From Thermoplasmata archaeon (lineage in GTDB: Archaea; Thermoplasmatota; Thermoplasmata; Thermoplasmatales; Thermoplasmataceae), in contig JAJZOK010000110.1 of the NCBI GenBank assembly GCA_021811525.1, positions 1 to 29,186 on the forward strand: DNA of 29,186 nt, written 5' to 3'. The notes under the pieces were generated by a model, which did no database searches, had not been told where the DNA came from, and worked only from the letters and a program-made list of their open reading frames with translations. Shown piece after piece: positions 22,396 through 29,186 of the stretch. A program made the position numbers and the translations under genes. The first letter of the stretch is position 1. The number at the start of each line of letters is the position of its first letter.

Positions 22396-23365
22396 ATGAT
22401 GCCACCTCCAGGACTTTCTGGAGGTGTTCCTGCACCACTCCTGAATCAATGCACTCCAAGGCATTCCTGAAACCCTCTCTTAAATCTCCCGTTTTGTGGT
22501 TAATATAGAGGGAGAGTCCGGCATTCAGGGCAATAAATTTTGCAGCACTCCTGTCAGACCCTGCAATCCCCTTTCTGGTAAGTTCAAAAGATTTTTCCGG
22601 ATCGGTTCTCGAAATATCTCCGATTGCAATTTTCTCGCCAAGAATCTGTTCAGGGCGGATTGCCATTCTGCTTATTTCTCCATCCACAACAAATGTAACA
22701 TTGGTGGTTGAATACGGGGAAACTTCGTCCATCCCATCCTCAGAGTATAGGACACATCCACTTTTGCCATTAAGTAGCATGTAAGTAGAATAAAGATTTG
22801 AAATTTCTTCATTTGTGACTCCAAGCATCAGGACATCAGGATCAGCTGGGTTTGTCAACGGTCCAAGATAATTAAAGGCAGTCTTGTATGGTATCATCTT
22901 TCTTGCAGCCGCAAACTTGGCGAAACTGTCATTATACCTTGGGGCAAGGATGAAGGTAAAGGAACTCTCCCTCACTCTTTTCATCATAGACTGCTGGTCC
23001 ATTTCAAATTTATAGCCTAAGGATTTCAGGAAATCAGCACTGCCTTTGTTGCTGGTGGCGCCAAAATTCCCATGCTTTGCAATTTTCACACCCATGGAAC
23101 TTACAACAAGGGCTGCGGCAGTACTGACATTTATGGTATTTTTGCTGTCCCCGCCAGTGCCTACAATATCTGACACTTCACTTATCCGGGAAAGGGTCGC
23201 CCTGCCTTTTATGATTCTAGCAAGTTCTGTTACTATTTCAGAAGGATTCCGGCTTTCATTGATCTGCCTCAGGAAATCTGCTTTCTGTTCGTCTGTGGAA
23301 TTTTCAAGGATTGAGGTTATTGCACTCCTGAGATCGGCGGCATTGATGGGTGTCTCACTCTGCAT
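22388..23365 (-). CDS. trpD: Anthranilate phosphoribosyltransferase
   Basis: 325 residues, standard length. The PRPP-binding loop GTGGDSKNTINVSTAAALV, the KHGNFGATSNKGSADFLKSLGY segment, and FAAARKMIPYKTAFNYLGPLTNP are all typical. It joins PRPP to anthranilate. The ATG overlaps the trpA stop by 11 bases. Confidence 0.95.
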   Translation of the reverse strand: MQSETPINAADLRSAITSILENSTDEQKADFLRQINESRNPSEIVTELARIIKGRATLSRISEVSDIVGTGGDSKNTINVSTAAALVVSSMGVKIAKHGNFGATSNKGSADFLKSLGYKFEMDQQSMMKRVRESSFTFILAPRYNDSFAKFAAARKMIPYKTAFNYLGPLTNPADPDVLMLGVTNEEISNLYSTYMLLNGKSGCVLYSEDGMDEVSPYSTTNVTFVVDGEISRMAIRPEQILGEKIAIGDISRTDPEKSFELTRKGIAGSDRSAAKFIALNAGLSLYINHKTGDLREGFRNALECIDSGVVQEHLQKVLEVASFA

Positions 23366-24092
23366 TGAGATAAACCTCCTTAACAGATCCCTGGAACTTT
23401 CTGAAACTGTTCAGGTCGCCATTCTTAAGGTATTGGACCAGAAGGCTGCCAATAGCGACGCCGCTGCTTCCAAGCCCTAATATTTCCTTAACCTGCTCGA
23501 TCGTCCTAATGCCGAAACCAAAATTGACTTCTCTACCATGTACAAGGCCAAGGATTCTCGAGGACACCTCTTCAAGGTCATAAGGCATGTCTATGCCAGT
23601 TGAAGGCTGCAAACCGTAGTATATCCATGAAGAGGTCATCGATGACACTGAATGTATTACGCCGTCCGGAGTGGCAGGGTTGAAGAATGGAATAAATCTG
23701 AAGATTTTCTCTATCTCTGGAATTAACCGGTCACTCTTTTCTGGATTATCTGTAAGAAGATCTGGCACAATGATTCCACTGAAGCCGTCCTCCCGAAGCG
23801 ATTTTACAAAATCTAATCCTTCTGAACCGATCCGGCTGTAGTAGCTTAGGGCGTATGTACTGATTCCCTTGCTCTCAAGGATATCTGCAAATTCCCCAAG
23901 ATGATCAGGCTTGAAGTTCTTCAACGCCATAGTGTGAGTGGACTTTATTGTTGGCCCATCGTACAGGGGATTGCTTTCAGGAATACCTATTTCAACATAT
24001 TTAACAACCTCAGGATCGACTTCACAAAGGAATGACCTGAGAACTTCTTTGGAGGGAAAATCAGCCGTAAAATAAAGTATCAGGGGCTTCAG
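23355..24092 (-). CDS. trpA: Tryptophan synthase alpha chain with apparent CTG start
   Basis: 245 residues if started at CTG 24092. It cleaves indole-3-glycerol phosphate to indole. The catalytic Glu (E34 in VEIGIPESNP) and Asp (D45 in YDGPTI) are 11 residues apart, as in the enteric enzyme (Glu49/Asp60). The first in-frame ATG (23930) would give 191 residues and lose both. Between a TGA at 24093-24095 and that ATG there is no ATG, GTG or TTG. CTG directly follows the TGA, has GAGGTGA at five bases, and gives (M)KPLILYFTADFP, a normal TrpA start. Later barrel motifs such as FNPATPDGVIHSVS and GFGIRTIEQVKEIL are present. Confidence 0.88.
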   Translation of the reverse strand: MKPLILYFTADFPSKEVLRSFLCEVDPEVVKYVEIGIPESNPLYDGPTIKSTHTMALKNFKPDHLGEFADILESKGISTYALSYYSRIGSEGLDFVKSLREDGFSGIIVPDLLTDNPEKSDRLIPEIEKIFRFIPFFNPATPDGVIHSVSSMTSSWIYYGLQPSTGIDMPYDLEEVSSRILGLVHGREVNFGFGIRTIEQVKEILGLGSSGVAIGSLLVQYLKNGDLNSFRKFQGSVKEVYLNAE

Positions 24093-24097
24093 TCAGT

Positions 24098-25345
24098 TCA
24101 CCTCTGGAATATTGACATGTCAAGGAGCCCATGTCCGCTCACGTTCACCAGAATGGTCTCCTTCTGTTCCCGGTTCTCCCTTGCATATTCAATCGCTGTT
24201 GCTATGGCATGGCCGGATTCAGGCGCAGCTACAATCCCCTGGCTTCTTGCAAAAACTTTGAGGGCATCTATAACCTTGTCCTCAGGCATGTCGCTCGAAT
24301 TAATCCTGCCGGAATTCACAAGCATAGAAATTGAAGGGGCTGCCCCATGGTATCTCAGTCCGCCTGCGTATATCTTTTCCGGAACATAATCTGACCCAAG
24401 GGTGTACATCTTGATCGAGGGCAGGATTTTGGCAGTATCCACATAGTCATACTTGTATTCCCCTTTGCTGAATTTTGGCACTTCAGAGGCGGTTGACGCG
24501 TAGATCCTTGCATCCTTGAACTTCTTCATCAGAGGAAACACAAAGCCGCCGAAATTACTGCCTCCGCCAACACAGCCAATGAGCACATCTGGCGTTTCCC
24601 CAAGTATTTCAAGCTGTTTCTCGGATTCCAGCCCTATGACGCTCTGATGTGTGAGGACCGAATTGAATACGCTGCCCAGCATGTATTTCAGGCCATGTTC
24701 CAGTGCATACTCGACAGCTTCACTTATTGCAATTCCTAATGTTCCGGGATGGTCGGGATTCTGTGAAAGTACCCGCCTGCCGAACTCAGTCTCAGGAGAA
24801 GGGCTGGGGACAATCTCTCCGCCATAGAGTTCCATTATCTGTTTCCGCAGCGGCTTCTGGTTAAAACTGACCCTCACCATAAAGACCTTGGACGTAATTC
24901 CTGCAAGAGAGGCTGCAACCGTTGTGGCAGTCCCCCACTGTCCCGCCCCTGTCTCAGTGACCACACCACTTGAACCCTCATCCCTTGCATAGAAGGCCTG
25001 TGGAATTGCGGTGTTTATTTTATGGGAACCTGTGATAGTTGCCCCTTCGTACTTGACCAGAATTTTTCCATGGTAATCAAGGGCTTTTTCGAGGCCATGG
25101 GCCCTGAATAAGGGCGTGGGCCTCCCTATCTGCGCATAAATTTCCTGAACTTCTTCCGGTATCCTTGTGTATTTCTGGAAGGTGAACTCCTGCTTCAGGA
25201 TGGCTTTGGGGAGTATCTGGTTCAGCAGCTGGATTGAAGACTTGTTTTCATCGCGATCCACTGGGGGAGGTAATTGCCTTGGAAGATCGGGCACGACATT
25301 GTACCATTCATTTGGAATAATTGCTGTATCTTGGCTTGAAAGCAT
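24098..25345 (-). CDS. trpB: Tryptophan synthase beta chain, TrpB2 type
   Basis: 415 residues. The PLP lysine is in TGSHKINTA (about 108); ETGAGQWG, GCVGGGSNFGG and VNVSGHG are also seen. The extended N-terminus (IIPNEWYNVVPDLP) and the overall pattern mark the TrpB2 branch, which differs from the TrpB1 that forms the classic alpha2beta2 complex. I take ATG 25345: a box TTTAAATAA at 25367-25375 lies 26 bases upstream (leaderless). ATG 25366 touches that box and is less likely. First gene of the trp operon; trpA follows after about five bases. Confidence 0.93.
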   Translation of the reverse strand: MLSSQDTAIIPNEWYNVVPDLPRQLPPPVDRDENKSSIQLLNQILPKAILKQEFTFQKYTRIPEEVQEIYAQIGRPTPLFRAHGLEKALDYHGKILVKYEGATITGSHKINTAIPQAFYARDEGSSGVVTETGAGQWGTATTVAASLAGITSKVFMVRVSFNQKPLRKQIMELYGGEIVPSPSPETEFGRRVLSQNPDHPGTLGIAISEAVEYALEHGLKYMLGSVFNSVLTHQSVIGLESEKQLEILGETPDVLIGCVGGGSNFGGFVFPLMKKFKDARIYASTASEVPKFSKGEYKYDYVDTAKILPSIKMYTLGSDYVPEKIYAGGLRYHGAAPSISMLVNSGRINSSDMPEDKVIDALKVFARSQGIVAAPESGHAIATAIEYARENREQKETILVNVSGHGLLDMSIFQR

Positions 25346-25366
25346 TATTTTTCTCATTGATGGCAT

Positions 25367-25375
25367 TTATTTAAA
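25367..25375 (-). promoter_or_regulatory. TATA box of the trp operon
   Basis: TTTAAATAA on the minus strand, centred about 26 bases before ATG 25345. Another A-rich stretch (about 25387-25395) could serve the upstream ATG instead. No attenuator or palindromic operator was seen. Confidence 0.55.
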
Positions 25376-25451
25376 CATTAGTGTTTATTTTCATACATCA
25401 AATATATGCAACATCGGTAAGGTTCATTATCACCATATCAAATACAATCGC

Positions 25452-25811
25452 ATGAGCGATGTTATCATTGTATCTACAAACTATGTGCCGGGGCACCGTG
25501 TTACCGAGGTAAAGGGGGCAATTTGGGGGATAACGGTTAGAAGCCGGGGGCTTGGCGGAAACCTGATGGCAGGCCTGAGAAGTATTGCAGGCGGAGAAAT
25601 CAAGGAGTATGTAGTCATGCTTAATGATGCAAGGAACCTGGCATTGCAGAGACTTAAGGAAGAAGCACAAAAGGCAGGGGCAAATGCAGTTCTCGACATG
25701 AAATTCGATACTTCTGACATAGCCCAGACCATGACCGAAATAGTTGCCTATGGCACTGCAGCGGTGGTCGAGCCCATTTCTGAGAAGGGCCAGGCAGTAA
25801 GCCTTTCTTAA
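25452..25811 (+). CDS. YbjQ/DUF74 family protein
   Basis: 119 residues. The pattern IIVSTNYVPGHRVTEVKGAIWGITVRSRG, then LGGNLMAGLRSIAGGEIKEYVVMLNDARNLAL and AGANAVLDMKFDTS, is that of the YbjQ family, small proteins forming pentameric rings with unknown function. The ATG at 25452 follows a long upstream open stretch that belongs to the trpB antisense strand. Divergent from trpB and convergent with ubiE, with only four bases between stops. Confidence 0.88.
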   Translation: MSDVIIVSTNYVPGHRVTEVKGAIWGITVRSRGLGGNLMAGLRSIAGGEIKEYVVMLNDARNLALQRLKEEAQKAGANAVLDMKFDTSDIAQTMTEIVAYGTAAVVEPISEKGQAVSLS

Positions 25812-25815
25812 TATC

Positions 25816-26502
25816 TTATGGCTTTGTGCCCCAGTGGATCCCAATGGATCCACCCATCATTTTCTTAAAGCCGGTGTTGTCAAAGCCCGCTGCCCGAATT
25901 TTTTCCATGATGGTGCTATGCGAATGGAAATTCCTGACAGAGTTAGCAAGATAGGTATATGATTTTGATTTGGTGGCGATATTTCCGATAATGGGGACAA
26001 GATGATAGAAATATATCCGAAAGAGCAGTGAAAAACCTGGTAAAGTAGGGTTGTATATGTCCAGGTTCACAAACCTGCCTCCGCTCTTAAGGACACGGAA
26101 TGCTTCAGTGAAATAGCTGTCAACGCTGGACAAATTCCTCGTCAGATATGCAGATGCAACTGCATCGAATAATGAATCTGCCAATGGTATATTCTCTGCG
26201 CTGGCGACTATGAATTTTGTTTCAGGCAGAATTGATGGGCGGAACATGCTCTGTGTTATGTCAAGTGAAGTGACCTTGCAGCCCGGATAGCTATCAAGTA
26301 CCATCCTTGTAAGCTTCCCCGTGCCAGCGCCACAGTCCAGCACTTCACTGGTGTTCGTGAGCTGCAGCTTCTGGAGTGCATATCTTCTCCATCTCTGGTC
26401 CATTCCCGCTGAAATGAGGCTGTCCAGAAGATCGTACCTGTCCTGGATGCTTTCGAAAACCTGCCTTACAAGTTCCTCTTTCCCCGGAGGAGAATCTGTC
26501 AT
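25816..26502 (-). CDS. UbiE/MenG-type quinone methyltransferase
   Basis: 228 residues. The SAM-binding motif I is VLDCGAGTGKLT (about 54-65); VTSLDITQSM, ASAENIPLADSLFDAV and LKSGGRFVNLDIYNP follow. The start DRYDLLDSLISAGMDQRWRR is the UbiE/Coq5 signature, so it probably C-methylates a menaquinone-type precursor in a respiring cell. Third gene of the MCM-DUF424-ubiE cluster. Confidence 0.88.
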   Translation of the reverse strand: MTDSPPGKEELVRQVFESIQDRYDLLDSLISAGMDQRWRRYALQKLQLTNTSEVLDCGAGTGKLTRMVLDSYPGCKVTSLDITQSMFRPSILPETKFIVASAENIPLADSLFDAVASAYLTRNLSSVDSYFTEAFRVLKSGGRFVNLDIYNPTLPGFSLLFRIYFYHLVPIIGNIATKSKSYTYLANSVRNFHSHSTIMEKIRAAGFDNTGFKKMMGGSIGIHWGTKP

Positions 26503-26506
26503 GAAA

Positions 26507-26815
26507 TCACTCTAAAAGTTTGGCAAACTGTGCGTGCGGGACCCGGTCAATATAAATAATATTCTCACGGTCAACAAAGTCATTCCTGATAGCAAGGTCG
26601 ACAACATGCTTTCCAACAAGGTTGGCGATTGTGCACAACCCCATCGATGAAAGGAAGGTCTCATCGGAAACATTTGTTTCTCCATAAAACTCAGGAACTA
26701 TTTTGAGGTGTAGCTTTCCTTCCCTAAGGTCCCTGTTCACAAGGTCTGAATCAGCAGCAGCAAGGAGAATTTCTCCCTGTATATGCTGGATTTTCATGGT
26801 TATGCTTGGACTCAT
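26507..26815 (-). CDS. DUF424 family archaeal protein
   Basis: 102 residues. GEILLAAADSDLVNRDLREG, VPEFYGE, LCTIANLVGKHVVDLAI and IDRVPHAQFAKLL match the archaeal DUF424 pattern, whose function I do not know. The ATG overlaps the MCM stop as ATGA (26812-26815), so it is coupled to the replicative helicase gene. The first ATG could also be the seventh codon (MKIQHIQGEIL). Confidence 0.85.
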   Translation of the reverse strand: MSPSITMKIQHIQGEILLAAADSDLVNRDLREGKLHLKIVPEFYGETNVSDETFLSSMGLCTIANLVGKHVVDLAIRNDFVDRENIIYIDRVPHAQFAKLLE

Positions 26816-28926
26816 TTGATCACATCGAGTTTTCTGTAGAATGGTTCATAGACCTGACCGGCTGCCTTCAGCTTTGTAATTGCCTCCAGGGCCCTTTCCT
26901 GGGTGAGCCCCTTTGAAATGGACAGGGCAATTACATCATCAATTTCTGCTTGATGCCTTTCCTTCTTAATCTCCTTTATAATGTCAAAGACGAGTTCCAG
27001 ATCCCCCCTTTGCTTTGAACTGGTGCCTGAATAAAGTATGTCAATGTCCACTTCCCCGTTGGTCATGGATACATCCTTAAGATAGTAGTCAACCACTTTC
27101 TTAGCAAGTAACGCATCCTCAGAGGTCACTATTGGGGAAAGCCTTGCCCTAGCAGCCGCTTCTGCGAGCCTTATTGTAGATTCTAGCTGCCTTGCAGTAA
27201 TGGGTATTGAGTCTGCACTGCTGTTCCTTGTCTTGACATATTCGTCCTTTAGCAGCCCTATGGCATCGTCTGAAAGCCTCGGAAAGATTCTTGTCCTCGC
27301 GTATGAAACATACTTCCTGATGGTTTCCTTGTCTATAGGTGGTGAAAAATCCTCTTCCTCAGGGACTTCAAACTCAAGAATTTCATTTAATTCAAGGCTC
27401 CTGTAGATTTCTCCAACCCTGTGCGCTTTCAGTACATGTTCAGCCAGCCTTTCATCGTTGCTCCTTTCGGGTTTGTCGATAATCTTGAATATGACATCGA
27501 ATCTTGAAAGCAGTGGCGGGGGAAAATCAATCTGGTCAACAATGCTCCTGTTCTGGTCATATCTGCCAAACTTAGGATTGGCTGCCCCAAGGATCGAGCA
27601 TCGGGATTTCAACGTGGCCATGATCCCTGCTTTTGAAACAGTTATGGTCTGTTGTTCCATTGCTTCATGCATCGCGGCTGTGTCTTTCTCGTCCATCTTG
27701 TCAAGTTCATCAATGGCGGCAAAGCCATTATCTGCGAGCACAAGGGCACCCGCTTCTAGGGTCCATCTCCCCTCTCCAAAATCATCCCTCACGGCAGCAG
27801 CGGTGAGGCCAGCAGCGCTGGAGCCACGTCCAAATGCAAAAACACCACGTGGGGAAATCTCGGTCATGTACTTTAGCAACTGAGATTTCGCTGTACCGGG
27901 GTCTCCCACCATAAGAATGTGGATGTCACCCCTCATTGAGGTCCCATCCTTCATGAATTTCCTTACTCCGCCAAACATCTGGAGCACGAGTGCAGTTTTC
28001 ACCATTTCCATTCCATAGATAGTTGGGGCTATGGATGAGGACAGGCGGTCAATTATCCTTGGCTCCTTCGACAACCTGAAGATTTCCTGCTCATCTTCAG
28101 TAGAGATGTTTACTTCTTCCAGTTCCTTTGCCTTCTTGTAGTTTAACGCATAGAAGTAAATGTCGTATTCAGTAAGCATGACGTTTCCCGAACGCTTCTG
28201 TTCAGCCCTAAGCACTCCGTCAACTGTTACCCTGTCTCCAGGGAACAGTTTACCCGTGACATCATCCTCCATAATAACGCTGATTCTTTGTGGCTGGGAA
28301 CCTCCCTGCAAAGTTTCGGGGTTTTCCTGGAGTTCCACTTTCTGAATATCCACAAATTCGGATAGATCTGGGTTTAGCTTGAATTTAGCCTTTTGGTGGT
28401 CGATCCCGCTCTCAAGATCATTGCTGCACTTCTGGGGTTCATCCAGTTTCCCCCTTTCCTGGTTTACATAAGTGACTTCACCGCAGATGGTGCATACGAA
28501 GGCTGCCTTCTGCAGGCGTGGAAGCACTTCAGTGTTTTTCCTGATAATACCGGTTATACTGAGGAGCTTTCCTATATCTGGGCTCCTTAGCTGCCTGATT
28601 TCCTTCCTGAAGTTCGGGTCATCGCTGACATCGTAAAGCCTTATGTTTATTCGTGAAACCTGGATCCTTTCCGGCCTCACAAGTTCCCTGAGAACTTCCT
28701 CTCCAAGGGTAAAATACAATTCGGGCTTTTCAGCCAGTCCCTGGTCGAATCCGGTTATTCTTCCAAACTCTGAAATGTCCTTGAAATTAATGTAGATTGA
28801 TTTCTCTTCGGGATATATAGTGCTTAGCCGGTTTATCTTGTCCATATAACCATATTCGGAGAAAATCCTCAGCCAGCCTTCCCTGATTTTCTGGGGATCT
28901 TCAAGAAGGGAACCAATCATTGCCAT
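26812..28926 (-). CDS. mcm: MCM replicative DNA helicase
   Basis: 704 residues, typical for archaea. The N-terminal DNA-binding domain contains a zinc-finger region beginning CTICG (about 143). The AAA+ core has Walker A GDPGTAKSQ (about 342), Walker B AIDELDKM (about 404), and the arginine finger SRFDVIF (about 476). A C-terminal winged-helix part follows (from about 620). It unwinds DNA at chromosomal forks as a hexamer. Only three Cys are evident in the finger (CTIC, then KCSND). No intein. A TTTCTTTTAA box lies about 25 bases before the ATG, so it is probably leaderless. Confidence 0.96.
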   Translation of the reverse strand: MAMIGSLLEDPQKIREGWLRIFSEYGYMDKINRLSTIYPEEKSIYINFKDISEFGRITGFDQGLAEKPELYFTLGEEVLRELVRPERIQVSRINIRLYDVSDDPNFRKEIRQLRSPDIGKLLSITGIIRKNTEVLPRLQKAAFVCTICGEVTYVNQERGKLDEPQKCSNDLESGIDHQKAKFKLNPDLSEFVDIQKVELQENPETLQGGSQPQRISVIMEDDVTGKLFPGDRVTVDGVLRAEQKRSGNVMLTEYDIYFYALNYKKAKELEEVNISTEDEQEIFRLSKEPRIIDRLSSSIAPTIYGMEMVKTALVLQMFGGVRKFMKDGTSMRGDIHILMVGDPGTAKSQLLKYMTEISPRGVFAFGRGSSAAGLTAAAVRDDFGEGRWTLEAGALVLADNGFAAIDELDKMDEKDTAAMHEAMEQQTITVSKAGIMATLKSRCSILGAANPKFGRYDQNRSIVDQIDFPPPLLSRFDVIFKIIDKPERSNDERLAEHVLKAHRVGEIYRSLELNEILEFEVPEEEDFSPPIDKETIRKYVSYARTRIFPRLSDDAIGLLKDEYVKTRNSSADSIPITARQLESTIRLAEAAARARLSPIVTSEDALLAKKVVDYYLKDVSMTNGEVDIDILYSGTSSKQRGDLELVFDIIKEIKKERHQAEIDDVIALSISKGLTQERALEAITKLKAAGQVYEPFYRKLDVIK

Positions 28927-29074
28927 AACCCATGCTCACGGCATTAAAAGAAATTTGTCATTACTTGTCGCTACTGTAAACAGAAAATAGTTTTTTCAAC
29001 AATTGAGTAGCTTTACTCTCGCCCATTGGCCTAATCTGAATCGTCTGAATAAGGCAATTCGCGGGAACTCTAAA

Positions 29075-29090
29075 AAAATTATATAGCCCT
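29075..29090 (+). promoter_or_regulatory. TATA box of tRNA-Thr
   Basis: The A/T run ending in attatatag lies about 27 bases before the mature 5' end of tRNA-Thr at 29110, the normal archaeal spacing. Confidence 0.7.
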
Positions 29091-29109
29091 AGAAACATCT
29101 CGTAGGGCT

Positions 29110-29183
29110 GCCGTCGTAGCTCAGCCTGGTAGAGCGCGTGCTTGGTAAGCACGAGGTCGCGGGATCGAATCCCGTCGGCGGCT
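29110..29183 (+). tRNA. tRNA-Thr(GGT)
   Basis: Acceptor GCCGTCG/CGGCGGC (one T-G pair), D arm AGCTCAGCCTGGTAGAGCG, anticodon stem CGTGC/GCACG with loop TTGGTAA (anticodon GGT), and T arm with GGGATCGAATCCC. No CCA is encoded; the discriminator is T, as is common for archaeal tRNA-Thr. It lies divergent from mcm, separated by a 180-base gap with no gene. Confidence 0.96.
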
Positions 29184-29186
29184 TCC

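Noticed and set aside
23355..23930. trpA started at the first ATG
   Set aside because: It would lose the barrel start and both catalytic residues, which are encoded in frame just upstream.
28961..29152. 63-residue minus-strand frame
   Set aside because: It crosses the tRNA-Thr gene and its promoter.
1..29186. CRISPR array, insertion sequence, transposase, rRNA or intein
   Set aside because: No regularly spaced repeats with unique spacers, no transposase motifs, no rRNA, and mcm is uninterrupted.

Overview
The window looks like a chromosome segment of a Thermoplasmatales-type euryarchaeon. Evidence: archaeal eL18-uL13-uS9-RpoN gene order, archaeal MCM, SlyD-like archaeal FKBP, DUF424, a TrpB2-type tryptophan synthase, tRNAs without an encoded CCA, and many genes whose start codon lies about 25 bases after a TATA box (leaderless transcripts). 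The genus cannot be fixed from the sequence alone.

Left part (1-1686): the 3' end of an Nramp-like metal transporter gene, then a graveyard of mobile DNA. It holds a decayed hicB-hicA pair with stop codons, a decayed attachment-site copy (771-820), and an apparently intact vapBC toxin-antitoxin pair.

Middle (1687-12074): an integrated genetic element of about 10.4 kb, bounded by a 23-base direct repeat of the 3' end of tRNA-Pro(GGG). It carries a complete tyrosine recombinase next to attL, an intact hicBA pair, three tiny single-membrane-span proteins, and a long intergenic region rich in dyads and GTTATGC repeats. Next come a ribbon-helix-helix (RHH)/coiled-coil protein and, on the minus strand, a tightly coupled 12-gene block (10765 to 5926). 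This block starts with an RHH regulator and includes an SF3/D5-like replication ATPase, an Hfq/LSm-like protein and several small unknown proteins. A divergent unknown gene (10844-11824) closes the element. Twelve copies of a 7-base motif inside the ATPase gene (8479-8674) look like an origin embedded in the replication gene. No capsid, ParA, conjugation or primase gene was recognised, so a plasmid-like integrated element is the best guess.

Right part (12054-29186): host core genes. These are the eL18-uL13-uS9-rpoN operon ending in tRNA-Pro, a TrmJ-like RNA methyltransferase and FKBP, an ABC exporter pair, pyruvate kinase, and a complete tryptophan operon trpB-A-D-F-E-G-C with nearly every gene overlapping the next. 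Then follow a YbjQ-like protein, an MCM-DUF424-UbiE operon and tRNA-Thr(GGT). trpA has no ATG, GTG or TTG start that would keep its catalytic residues; the sequence points to a CTG start with a strong ribosome binding site.

Several small genes (33-54 aa) were found by reading for ribosome binding sites and stop/start overlaps. All family assignments are from memory of family motifs; no database search was run.
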